A stretch of 32,260 bases of DNA from VBDM01 sp035702665 (GTDB lineage: Bacteria > Pseudomonadota > Gammaproteobacteria > Burkholderiales > SG8-39): NCBI GenBank assembly GCA_035702665.1, contig DASSQD010000063.1, positions 1-32,260 on the forward strand, given 5' to 3'. Each line of letters begins with the position of its first letter. Positions within the stretch are counted from its first letter, which is position 1. The translations under genes were made by a program, and so were the position numbers. The notes beneath the pieces are model-generated. The model was not told the DNA's origin. It ran no database searches and worked only from the letters and a program-made list of their open reading frames with translations. This document shows, one piece after another, positions 15,251 through 22,115 of the stretch.

Positions 15251-16669
15251 TTATCGTGACGTGGGAACCGCTCGCGTAGACGCTCGCGTGGAAACAGGCA
15301 GCGCCGGAGGGGTGGCTTGGGCGGCGAGCTTGGGGAAGCTGACGCGGACCAGCGTCCCGGCGCCGGCCGGGGGCTGGCCCAGGTCGATCCTGGCGTTGTG
15401 CCGTTCGGCGATCTCCGAGACGATCGACAGCCCCAGCCCGCAGCCCTCGCCCCGCGTCGCCGGGATCCGGTAGAAGCGCTCGAAAACCTTTTCGCGCTCC
15501 GCCTCGGGTATGCCGGGTCCGTTGTCCTCGACCTCGAATACAGACTCGCCGCCGCGTACTCCGGTGCGCACCGTGACGCTGCCTCCTCCCTGCGTATAGG
15601 CAAGCGCGTTGTCGACCAGATTCGCAGCCAGCTCGCGAAGGAGCAATGGTTCGCCCAGAGTCCAAGCGTCCTCGAGCTCGAAGCCGAGGTCGATGTTTCC
15701 CGCCACGGCGCGCTGCACCCAGTCGCGCACGTCGCGGCCGACGATTTCGTGGAGGTTCACGGGCTGGCCGCTGGGCGCTTCCCCGGGCTCGGCGCGCGCC
15801 AGCGTGAGGAGCTGGTTGACGAGGTGGCTCGTGCGCTGCGTCTCGCCCGCGATCATCTCGAGAATCAACCTCAGCTCCGACGTCGAGGACTCGCGCCGCG
15901 CGAGCTCCGCGTGGGTCTTCAGCCCGGCAAGCGGCGTGCGCAGCTGGTGCGCGGCGTTGGCGATGAAGCGCTGCTGCGAGGCGATCGCGGCGTTGAGCCG
16001 GGAGAGCAGCTGGTTGAGCGCGCCGATAAGGGAGCGCACCTCGCGGGGCTTGTCGCGCCCGGTGTCCGAGCGCGAGCGGGCCGCGATCTCGTCGCGCAGC
16101 CGGTCCAAGGGCCGCAGGCCCTGGCCGATGCCGAGCCATAGCAGGGCGACCGCCGCGAACGCGATCAGCAGCTGGGGCACGGCCGAGGCGACCAGCAACT
16201 CGAACACGAGCTTGTCGCGCTTGATCAGGGTCTCGGCGACTTCGACGATCGCAATCTCGCCTTTGTCGACCGGGACCGCGCGCGCGGCGACGCGCACGCG
16301 CTCTCCCTCGAGCTTGGCGTCATAGAAGGTGTGCTCGCCGGGACGCAGGACTTCGGGAGGCGCCGGCAGGCGCGCCGTGCCCGCGATCAGCTGCTCTCCC
16401 CCGGATCCCAGGACGGCGTAATAGACGCGGTCCTCGGTGTCGATCCGCAGCGCGTCGATAGCGATCGAGGGAAGGTCGAGCTCGATAAGGTTTCCTGTGC
16501 GCCGCAGATGGCTCGCGATCGCCAGCACCGGGTCGAGCAGGGCGCTGTCATAGGCCTTGGTGGCGGCGTTGAGGGCGATGCGATACGAGACGAAGGTTCC
16601 GGCGGTGACCAGCAGCAGCAGCGGGCCGAGCAACCAGTAGGTGAGGCGCTGGCGCAGGCTAGACTGCAT
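15251..16669 (-). CDS. TctE/QseC-type sensor histidine kinase
   Basis: The 472-residue kinase has two transmembrane helices (about 11-31 and 158-181) flanking a ~125-residue periplasmic sensor region of the two-component sensor N-terminal type seen in TctE. The transmitter follows: H-box with H241 in NAAHQLRTPLAGL, N-box ELAANLVDNALAYT (N350), G1 box EDNGPGIP (381-388), F-box VFERFYRIP and G2 box GCGLGLSIV. All motifs are intact. The C-terminal ~20 residues are low-complexity and overlap the tilS 3' end antisense. The start overlaps the end of the regulator gene by 11 nt, so the two are coupled. TctE homologues sense tricarboxylates, but no tctABC operon is adjacent, so the signal is open. 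It might act on the Bug-type genes 13 kb away, but nothing shows this. Confidence 0.93.
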   Translation of the reverse strand: MQSSLRQRLTYWLLGPLLLLVTAGTFVSYRIALNAATKAYDSALLDPVLAIASHLRRTGNLIELDLPSIAIDALRIDTEDRVYYAVLGSGGEQLIAGTARLPAPPEVLRPGEHTFYDAKLEGERVRVAARAVPVDKGEIAIVEVAETLIKRDKLVFELLVASAVPQLLIAFAAVALLWLGIGQGLRPLDRLRDEIAARSRSDTGRDKPREVRSLIGALNQLLSRLNAAIASQQRFIANAAHQLRTPLAGLKTHAELARRESSTSELRLILEMIAGETQRTSHLVNQLLTLARAEPGEAPSGQPVNLHEIVGRDVRDWVQRAVAGNIDLGFELEDAWTLGEPLLLRELAANLVDNALAYTQGGGSVTVRTGVRGGESVFEVEDNGPGIPEAEREKVFERFYRIPATRGEGCGLGLSIVSEIAERHNARIDLGQPPAGAGTLVRVSFPKLAAQATPPALPVSTRASTRAVPTSR

Positions 16670-17333
16670 CGGGATCCTCGACCATGTAGCCGAAACCTCG
16701 AACAGTCCGGATACGGATCCCGGCGTCGTGCAGCTTCGAGCGCAGTCGGGATATGTAGACCTCGATTGCGTTGTGCGTCAGAGAATCATCCCAGCTGCAC
16801 ATCGCCTGCAGCATGTGTTCTTTGCTCACGACCTGGCCGATCCGCATCAGCAGATACTCGAGCACCGCCCACTCGCGCGGCGTGAGATCGAGAACCTCGG
16901 GTCCGATGCTCGCGCGCCGCGCCACCGTGTCGACGCTGAGTCGCCCGAAGCGAAGCTTGGGGCTCTTGACGACCTGGCTGCGGCGGATGAGCGCCCGCAC
17001 CCTGGCCTCCAGCTCCGGAAGGGAGAACGGTTTGGTGACGTAGTCGTCGGCGCCCAGGTCCAGCCCGCGGACACGGTCCGCCTCGGCGTCGTGGGCCGTG
17101 AGAATCAGGATGCTGCCCGAGTGGTTGTCGCGCCGCAGCTGGCGCAGGACCTCGAACCCGTCCACGCCAGGGAGGCTGATATCGAGCACCACCAAGTCGT
17201 AGTGCTCTTCGGCGCAGGCGCGCAAGGCGAGCTCGCCGGTCTCGGCGTGATCGACGGCATAACCCGACTGACGTAGCGTGCGCGTCAGGCCGTCGGCCAG
17301 TGCCTTGTCGTCTTCGACTATCAGAACCCGCAT
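16659..17333 (-). CDS. OmpR/PhoB-family response regulator (TctD/QseB-like)
   Basis: The 224-residue regulator has a receiver domain with acidic pocket E7/D8/D9, phosphoacceptor D51 in LVVLDISLPGVDG, T79 in ILILTAHD and K101 in DDYVTKPFS. A C-terminal winged helix ends IEVYISRLRSKLHDAGIRIRTVRGFGYM, as in OmpR/PhoB DNA-binding domains. It is the cognate partner of the kinase that follows with an 11-nt overlap. The start MRVLIVEDD at 17333 is chosen because the receiver begins there; a longer frame to 17411 adds 26 unlike residues. The palindrome GAACCGGTTC 12 nt upstream may be its own binding site. Confidence 0.95.
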   Translation of the reverse strand: MRVLIVEDDKALADGLTRTLRQSGYAVDHAETGELALRACAEEHYDLVVLDISLPGVDGFEVLRQLRRDNHSGSILILTAHDAEADRVRGLDLGADDYVTKPFSLPELEARVRALIRRSQVVKSPKLRFGRLSVDTVARRASIGPEVLDLTPREWAVLEYLLMRIGQVVSKEHMLQAMCSWDDSLTHNAIEVYISRLRSKLHDAGIRIRTVRGFGYMVEDPDAV

Positions 17334-17341
17334 GGCAAGTG

Positions 17342-17367
17342 TTTGAACCGGTTCGAACTTCAGGATA
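17342..17367 (-). promoter_or_regulatory. Candidate promoter and palindromic operator of the two-component operon
   Basis: On the minus strand a TATCCT (-10-like, 17362-17367) is followed by a near-perfect 16-bp palindrome at 17342-17357, with core GAACCGGTTC at 17345-17354. The palindrome would cover the transcription start and early leader, 9 nt before the regulator start codon. Such placement fits an autoregulatory or repressor operator. No good -35 was identified. Confidence 0.4.
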
Positions 17368-17414
17368 GCACGCGAGCGGACTCCAGAATCCTGATCCGAG
17401 CGCGTGGACATTGC

Positions 17415-17454
17415 GGGGGAAAAAAGTGCGTGAGAGCATTTTGTGCTCCCACGC
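17415..17454 (-). terminator. Rho-independent terminator on the minus strand
   Basis: Read on the minus strand, an 11-bp stem (GCGTGGGAGCA / TGCTCTCACGC, one mismatch, 5-nt loop CAAAA) is followed by AC and six T residues. That is a textbook intrinsic terminator. No minus-strand gene ends here: the regulator gene lies downstream of it and ndk is on the other strand. It therefore terminates either an unannotated RNA or a leader ahead of the two-component operon. Read on the plus strand the hairpin has no following T-run. Confidence 0.7.
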
Positions 17455-17588
17455 CACAGAGGAGGAAAGAGACTACGTGAAAAACTCTACGCGGCCAGGC
17501 TTGCAACAACCTGATGTAAGCTTGCGAGAAGCTGACATTGCGCTGTGGCTTGAATGAGTACGGGCGAATAGCGGACAACCCGGCAAAA
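17415..17588 (-). ncRNA. Candidate small RNA between the two-component operon and ndk
   Basis: The 320-nt gap 17334-17653 contains no plausible gene, yet carries a strong minus-strand terminator. A possible promoter lies about 170 nt upstream on that strand: TTCGAG, 17-nt spacer, TATTTT, overlapping the ndk -10 in the opposite direction. Between them, GCCACAG and CTGTGGC (17543-17549 and 17453-17459) can pair to enclose about 80 nt, and the closing helix overlaps the terminator stem by two bases, allowing mutually exclusive folds. I could not match it to 6S RNA, 4.5S RNA, RNase P RNA or tmRNA. The 5' end is a guess. It could instead be an attenuating leader of the two-component operon. Confidence 0.35.
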
Positions 17589-17600
17589 GCCAGATAAAAT
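17572..17600 (+). promoter_or_regulatory. Candidate sigma-70 promoter for ndk
   Basis: CGGACA (17572-17577), a 17-nt spacer and TAAAAT (17595-17600) lie 53 nt before the ndk ATG. The surrounding sequence GATAAAATAGAA closely resembles GATAGAGTAGAA in front of hfq, supporting a shared housekeeping promoter type. Confidence 0.5.
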
Positions 17601-17653
17601 AGAACCTTAGGTGCGTTTCTCGAAGCTTTTCCGAATCCCACTGGAGATCCTGC

Positions 17654-18079
17654 ATGGCAGTTGAGCGAACCCTGTCCATCGTTAAACCCGATGCGGTGGC
17701 GAAGAACGCCATCGGCGACATCTATTCCAGGTTCGAGAGCGCAGGTCTGCGCGTCGTGGCAGCCCGGATGCTCTATCTTTCGCAGGTCCAGGCCGAAGGC
17801 TTTTACGCGGTGCATCGCGAGCGGCCTTTCTTCCGGGACCTGGTCCGGTTCATGATATCGGGGCCGATCATGGTGCAAGTGCTGGAGGGCGAAGATGCGA
17901 TCGCCAGGAACCGCGAGTTGATGGGCGCTACCGATCCGAAGAAGGCGAGAAAGGGCACCATCCGCGCGGACCTCGCCGAGAGCATCGACGCCAACGCGGT
18001 CCACGGTTCGGACGGGCCCGAAACGGCGCGCACCGAGATCGCGTACTTCTTTCCGGCATGCGAGATTTTCTCCAGATAG
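17654..18079 (+). CDS. ndk: Nucleoside-diphosphate kinase
   Basis: Ndk moves the gamma-phosphate of ATP to nucleoside diphosphates through a phosphohistidine, keeping NTP and dNTP pools balanced in the cytoplasm. The 141-residue length is standard. The sequence starts ERTLSIVKPDAVAKN (K11), contains DLVRFMISGPIMVQVLEGE, and has the active-site histidine H117 in ANAVHGSD. GGAG at 17643-17646 precedes the ATG by 7 nt. The gene opens the long core block. Its stop codon abuts the rlmN start with no gap, and ndk next to rlmN is typical for beta- and gammaproteobacteria. Confidence 0.98.
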   Translation: MAVERTLSIVKPDAVAKNAIGDIYSRFESAGLRVVAARMLYLSQVQAEGFYAVHRERPFFRDLVRFMISGPIMVQVLEGEDAIARNRELMGATDPKKARKGTIRADLAESIDANAVHGSDGPETARTEIAYFFPACEIFSR

Positions 18080-19162
18080 ATGGCCGTCAACCTCCTCGAC
18101 CTCGACGGTGACGCGCTCTCCGCCTTCGTCTCGGGCCTGGAGGAGAAACCGTTTCGCGCGCGCCAGCTCAAGCGCTGGATGCATCGCCGGGGCGAGAGCG
18201 ACTTCGGGCGGATGAGCGACATCGCGCGCTCGCTGCGCGAGAAGCTCGCCCGCGTCGCGACGGTCGTTCCTCCGAGGATCGTGAGCGACAGCGCCGCGGC
18301 GGACGGCACCCGCAAGTGGCTCCTCGACGTCGGCAACGGCAACGCCGTCGAGGCGGTTTTCATCCCCGAGGCCGGCCGCGGTACCCTGTGCCTGTCCACG
18401 CAGGCCGGATGCACGCTCGCCTGCGAGTTCTGCTCGACCGGGAGGCAAGGCTTCAACCGCAATCTGTCGACCGGAGAGATCATCGGGCAGTTGTGGCTGG
18501 CCAACCGGGAACTGGGTGCGGTGGTCGGAGGCGGGCGCGTCGTCAGCAACGTGGTGCTCATGGGAATGGGCGAGCCGCTGCTCAACTTCGACAACACCGT
18601 GGCGGCGCTGAAGCTCATGATCGACGAGGACGCCTATGGCCTCTCGCGGCGGCGCGTGACCCTGTCCACTTCCGGCATCGTGCCGATGATCGATCGCCTG
18701 CGCGAGGAGTGCCCGGTCGCGCTGGCGGTGTCCCTGCACGCGCCGAACGACGCGCTGCGCGACAGGCTCATGCCGATCAACCGCAAGTATCCTCTGGCCG
18801 AGCTGCTGGCGGCCTGTGTCCGCTACCTCGAGCGTGCACCGCGCGATTTCATTACGTTCGAGTACGTCATGCTCGACGGCGTCAACGACACCGAGGGCCA
18901 CGCTCTCGAACTGATCGACCGGGTCGCGGGCCTTCCCTGCAAGGTCAACCTGATACCGTTCAACCCATTCCCGAATTCGGGGTTCGTGCGCTCCTCGCGC
19001 CCGACGATCGAGCGCTTCAGCGAGCTCCTCAACGCGTCGGGGATCGTCACGACCACGCGCAAGACGCGCGGCGAGGACATCGACGCCGCGTGCGGACAGC
19101 TCGCCGGGCAGATCAAGGACCGCACGCGGAAGTCGACGCGGCTCGAAAGGATCCACTCTTGA
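18080..19162 (+). CDS. rlmN: 23S rRNA (A2503-C2)/tRNA (A37-C2) methyltransferase
   Basis: RlmN is a radical-SAM enzyme that methylates C2 of A2503 in 23S rRNA and of A37 in some tRNAs, affecting translational fidelity. The 4Fe-4S cluster motif CxxxCxxC is CTLACEFC (C111, C115, C118). The methyl-carrying cysteine near the C-terminus is present at about 338 (DIDAACGQLAG). Other family stretches are VLMGMGEPLLNFDN, VTLSTSGIVPMID, LAVSLHAPND and LIPFNPFPNS. Length (360 residues) is normal. The start directly follows the ndk stop, and its stop overlaps the next start in a TTGA junction. Confidence 0.98.
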   Translation: MAVNLLDLDGDALSAFVSGLEEKPFRARQLKRWMHRRGESDFGRMSDIARSLREKLARVATVVPPRIVSDSAAADGTRKWLLDVGNGNAVEAVFIPEAGRGTLCLSTQAGCTLACEFCSTGRQGFNRNLSTGEIIGQLWLANRELGAVVGGGRVVSNVVLMGMGEPLLNFDNTVAALKLMIDEDAYGLSRRRVTLSTSGIVPMIDRLREECPVALAVSLHAPNDALRDRLMPINRKYPLAELLAACVRYLERAPRDFITFEYVMLDGVNDTEGHALELIDRVAGLPCKVNLIPFNPFPNSGFVRSSRPTIERFSELLNASGIVTTTRKTRGEDIDAACGQLAGQIKDRTRKSTRLERIHS

Positions 19163-19950
19163 GGCGGTTCTGCTGCTTCGCGAGCGTCGTTGCCGTCTTG
19201 TGCGGCTGCAAGTCGAACCCGCTTCCCGGGGACGTGCCGGGCGAAGCCGAAGGCGGTGCCATCATCGGAGAGCAGGCCAGCGCGCGCGAGCGTGCTCGCG
19301 TCCACACCGAGCTGGGCGCCTCCTACTATCAACGGGGCAACTTGGGCGTGGCGCTCTCCGAAACGCGCACCGCCATCGCGGCCGACTCCGGGTACGCTCC
19401 GGCGTACAACCTGCTCGGCCTGGTGTACGGCGATCTGCGCGAAACGAGCCTCGCCGAGGAAGCGTTCACGCGTTCGCTGAAGATCAACCCCAACGATCCG
19501 GACACCAACCACAATTACGCTTGGTTCCTGTGCGAGAACAAGCGCGAAGACGAATCGATCCGCTACTTCCTGATGGCGGTGCGCTATCCGCTGTATCCGA
19601 CGCCGCAGAAGTCCTACACGATGGCGGCTACGTGCGCGCAGCGCAAGGGCAACGAGAAGGACGCCTACGAGTATCTGGAGCGTGCGCTCAAGCTCGATCC
19701 GAACTACACTCCCGCGCTTCTGAACCTCGCCCAGCTCAAATACCGCAGAGGGGAACTGGAGTCCGCTCGAACGCTGGTGGGGCGGTACAACAAGCTCGCC
19801 GAGCCCACGTCCGAGTCGCTCTGGCTGGCGCTCAGAATCGAGCGCAAGCGGGGAGACTCCGGGGCCACGACGAGCTACGCTGGCCAGCTCCGCAGGCGCT
19901 TTCCGGGATCGAAGGAGTACCAGGATTTGCAGAAAGGACGATTCGATTGA
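19159..19950 (+). CDS. pilW: Type IV pilus biogenesis/stability lipoprotein PilW (PilF)
   Basis: The 263-residue protein is a TPR lipoprotein that helps secretin multimers assemble in the outer membrane for type IV pili. It starts at TTG 19159, overlapping the rlmN stop, which gives the signal sequence RRFCCFASVVAVLCGC with lipobox cysteine at 17. No ATG start near the signal sequence exists in this frame. TPR units follow: LGASYYQRGNLGVALSETRT, YNLLGLVYGDLRETSLAEEA, and YAWFLCENKREDESIRYFLM. The position between rlmN and rodZ is the classic site of pilW/pilF in beta- and gammaproteobacteria. No other pilus genes are in the window. Confidence 0.92.
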   Translation: MRRFCCFASVVAVLCGCKSNPLPGDVPGEAEGGAIIGEQASARERARVHTELGASYYQRGNLGVALSETRTAIAADSGYAPAYNLLGLVYGDLRETSLAEEAFTRSLKINPNDPDTNHNYAWFLCENKREDESIRYFLMAVRYPLYPTPQKSYTMAATCAQRKGNEKDAYEYLERALKLDPNYTPALLNLAQLKYRRGELESARTLVGRYNKLAEPTSESLWLALRIERKRGDSGATTSYAGQLRRRFPGSKEYQDLQKGRFD

Positions 19951-20798
19951 GCGACACGGTCGAAGCACCTAGCGTACCCGCGGAAACCGGACCGGGGCGC
20001 GCGCTCGCCCGGCTGCGCGAAGAGCGCAAGCTCTCGGTCGCCGACGTCGCTCAGCGCCTCAAGTACGGCGCCCGCCAGATCGAGGCGCTCGAGGCCGAGG
20101 AGTTCGACCGGCTGCCCGGCGCGACTTTCGTGCGCGGCATGGTTCGCGGCTACGCGAAGCTCCTCGAAACCGATCCCGAGCCTATCCTGGCCGCGCTCGA
20201 GCAGCGCTACGTACCCGGCGAGATCTCGCTCGACCTGCGCGCCAAGCGCGTTCCGTTTCCGCAGGGCGGCAAGCGCAGCGGCACCCGGGTATATCTCGTT
20301 CTCTCGCTGATCGTGTTCCTCGTCGTCGCGGGCGTGCTCTACGAATGGCGCGTGGGAGCGTTTCCCTGGGTTCGGCTCGCTCACAACGCACCTACCGCGG
20401 CGAGGCCGGCGAAGCCCCCTGTTGCTCCCCCGGTGGCCCCGAGCCTCCTCCCCGAGGCGCCGCCTGCGCCTGCGGTGGCGTCAGCGGAAAAGCCTCCGGT
20501 CGTCCAGGCGCCCGTTCCAGCGGCCCCGCAGCCGCAGGTGCAGCCGCAAGCCACCGGGGCTGAGGCGCGTGTCAGGCTGGAGTTTGGCGGGGAATCCTGG
20601 GTCGAGATCAGGGACGCCGAAGGCAAGATGCTGATGTCGCAACTCAACCCCACCGGCAGCCGCAGGGTCGTCTCGGGGCAGCCGCCGCTCTCGTTCGTCA
20701 TCGGCAACGCGGCGAACGTGCGGCTCACCTACAACGACAAGCCCGTCGATCTGAAGCCTTACATCCAGATCGAGGTCGCGCGATTGACGCTGGACTGA
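19947..20798 (+). CDS. rodZ: RodZ-like cytoskeletal protein (HTH_25, DUF4115)
   Basis: The 283-residue protein has a cytoplasmic helix-turn-helix domain (about 19-80, RLREERKLSVADVAQRL, ATFVRGMVRGYAKLL), a single membrane helix (about 114-133), a proline/alanine-rich linker (about 145-210) and a C-terminal periplasmic DUF4115 domain (RLEFGGESWVEIRDAEG onward). This is the layout of RodZ, which links MreB filaments to the membrane and shapes rods. The start is TTG 19947, overlapping the pilW stop as TTGA. It precedes ispG by 17 nt, the conserved order. The linker is rich in AP repeats, as usual. Confidence 0.92.
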   Translation: MSDTVEAPSVPAETGPGRALARLREERKLSVADVAQRLKYGARQIEALEAEEFDRLPGATFVRGMVRGYAKLLETDPEPILAALEQRYVPGEISLDLRAKRVPFPQGGKRSGTRVYLVLSLIVFLVVAGVLYEWRVGAFPWVRLAHNAPTAARPAKPPVAPPVAPSLLPEAPPAPAVASAEKPPVVQAPVPAAPQPQVQPQATGAEARVRLEFGGESWVEIRDAEGKMLMSQLNPTGSRRVVSGQPPLSFVIGNAANVRLTYNDKPVDLKPYIQIEVARLTLD

Positions 20799-20815
20799 GC
20801 GCCGGAGCGGGCGAG

Positions 20816-22096
20816 ATGAGCGCCATTCCAAGACACACGACCCGCCAGGTCCGCGTCGGGGACACCCTCATCGGCGGCGGCGCTCCGGTGCTCGTGCAAT
20901 CGATGACCAACACCGACACCGGCGACGCGCAGGCCACGGCGCGGCAGGTGTTCGATCTCGCCCGCGCCGGGTCGGAGATCGTCCGTATCACGGTCAACAC
21001 CTCCGAGGCTGCCGCGCAGGTTCCGCGCATCCGCGAACGCCTCGACGCGATGGGATGCCACGTGCCGCTGGTTGGCGATTTCCACTTCAACGGGCACAAG
21101 CTGCTCGTCGACCAACCCGATTGCGCACGCGTCCTGGCGAAATACCGGATCAATCCGGGCAACGTGGGCCGCGGCGCGAAGCGCGACGAGCAGTTCGCGA
21201 CGATGATCGAGATCGCTTGCCGCTACGACAAGCCGGTAAGAATCGGGGTGAACTGGGGTAGCCTCGACCAGGAGCTGCTCGCGCGCCTCATGGACGAGAA
21301 CGCGAGCGCCGCGGAGCCGCTCGACTCCGACGCCGTCACGCGCGAGGCCCTGGTCGTCTCCGCGCTCGACTCAGCCGCGCGCGCCGAGGAACTGGGGCTG
21401 CCGGGCGACCGCATCGTGCTGTCATGCAAGGTGAGCGGCGTCCAGGACTTGATCGCGGTGTACCGCGAGCTCGCGCGGCGCTGCGACTACCCCCTGCACC
21501 TTGGACTGACCGAGGCGGGGATGGGAACCAAGGGGATCGTGGCTTCGACCGCAGCTCTCGGCGTGCTGCTCCAGGAAGGCATCGGCGACACCATCCGCAT
21601 CTCGCTCACGCCGGACCCGGGCGGAGAACGGACGCGCGAGGTCGTCGTCGCCCAGGAGCTGCTGCAGACCATGGGTCTGCGCTCGTTCTCGCCGCTGGTG
21701 ATCGCCTGCCCGGGCTGTGGCCGCACCACCAGCACCTACTTCCAGGAGCTCGCCGACAAGATCCAGCGCTTCCTGCGCGATCAGATGCCGAAATGGCGCG
21801 AGCGCTTTCCCGGGGTCGAGGAGATGCACGTCGCGGTCATGGGGTGCGTCGTGAACGGGCCCGGCGAGAGCAAGCACGCCAACATCGGTATCAGCCTGCC
21901 GGGCTCCGGCGAGCGTCCCGTGGCGCCGGTCTACGTGGACGGCGAGAAGACCGTGACGCTGAAGGGCGAGCGCATCGCCGAGGAATTCCAGCAGCTAGTC
22001 GAGGAATACGTGCGCATGGCGTACGGGGAAGGCGGGCGCCTGCGGCGCCACGCCCACGGCGAGAAGAGAAGCATCCCGATCAAAGCCGCAGTGTAG
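20816..22096 (+). CDS. ispG: 4-hydroxy-3-methylbut-2-en-1-yl diphosphate synthase
   Basis: IspG reduces methylerythritol cyclodiphosphate to HMBPP in the MEP isoprenoid pathway, using a 4Fe-4S cluster. At 426 residues it is of the usual proteobacterial size. It shows VLVQSMTNTDT near the start, the barrel segments VGDFHFNGH, YRINPGNVG and VRIGVNWGSL, and cluster ligands C298 and C301 (ACPGCGR) and C344 (MGCVVNGPGE, with E351). GGAG at 20803-20806 supports the ATG. It lies in the rodZ-ispG-hisS run; with hisS 19 nt away the block is probably cotranscribed. Confidence 0.98.
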   Translation: MSAIPRHTTRQVRVGDTLIGGGAPVLVQSMTNTDTGDAQATARQVFDLARAGSEIVRITVNTSEAAAQVPRIRERLDAMGCHVPLVGDFHFNGHKLLVDQPDCARVLAKYRINPGNVGRGAKRDEQFATMIEIACRYDKPVRIGVNWGSLDQELLARLMDENASAAEPLDSDAVTREALVVSALDSAARAEELGLPGDRIVLSCKVSGVQDLIAVYRELARRCDYPLHLGLTEAGMGTKGIVASTAALGVLLQEGIGDTIRISLTPDPGGERTREVVVAQELLQTMGLRSFSPLVIACPGCGRTTSTYFQELADKIQRFLRDQMPKWRERFPGVEEMHVAVMGCVVNGPGESKHANIGISLPGSGERPVAPVYVDGEKTVTLKGERIAEEFQQLVEEYVRMAYGEGGRLRRHAHGEKRSIPIKAAV

Positions 22097-22115
22097 CCCG
22101 GGCGGCGATTCCGAT

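Noticed and set aside
15251..17333. Assigning the two-component system to control of the TctC genes at the left edge
   Set aside because: The kinase resembles TctE, but the genes are 13 kb apart with unrelated operons between them, and no shared operator was seen.
17415..17588. 6S RNA at the intergenic region
   Set aside because: No match to the conserved central-bubble sequences I know from 6S RNA, and it is not beside zapA. Kept only as an unnamed candidate RNA.
17360..19156. Long minus-strand open frame (598 codons) across ndk and rlmN
   Set aside because: It is antisense to two unmistakable genes, has an arginine/histidine-rich shadow composition and matches no family.
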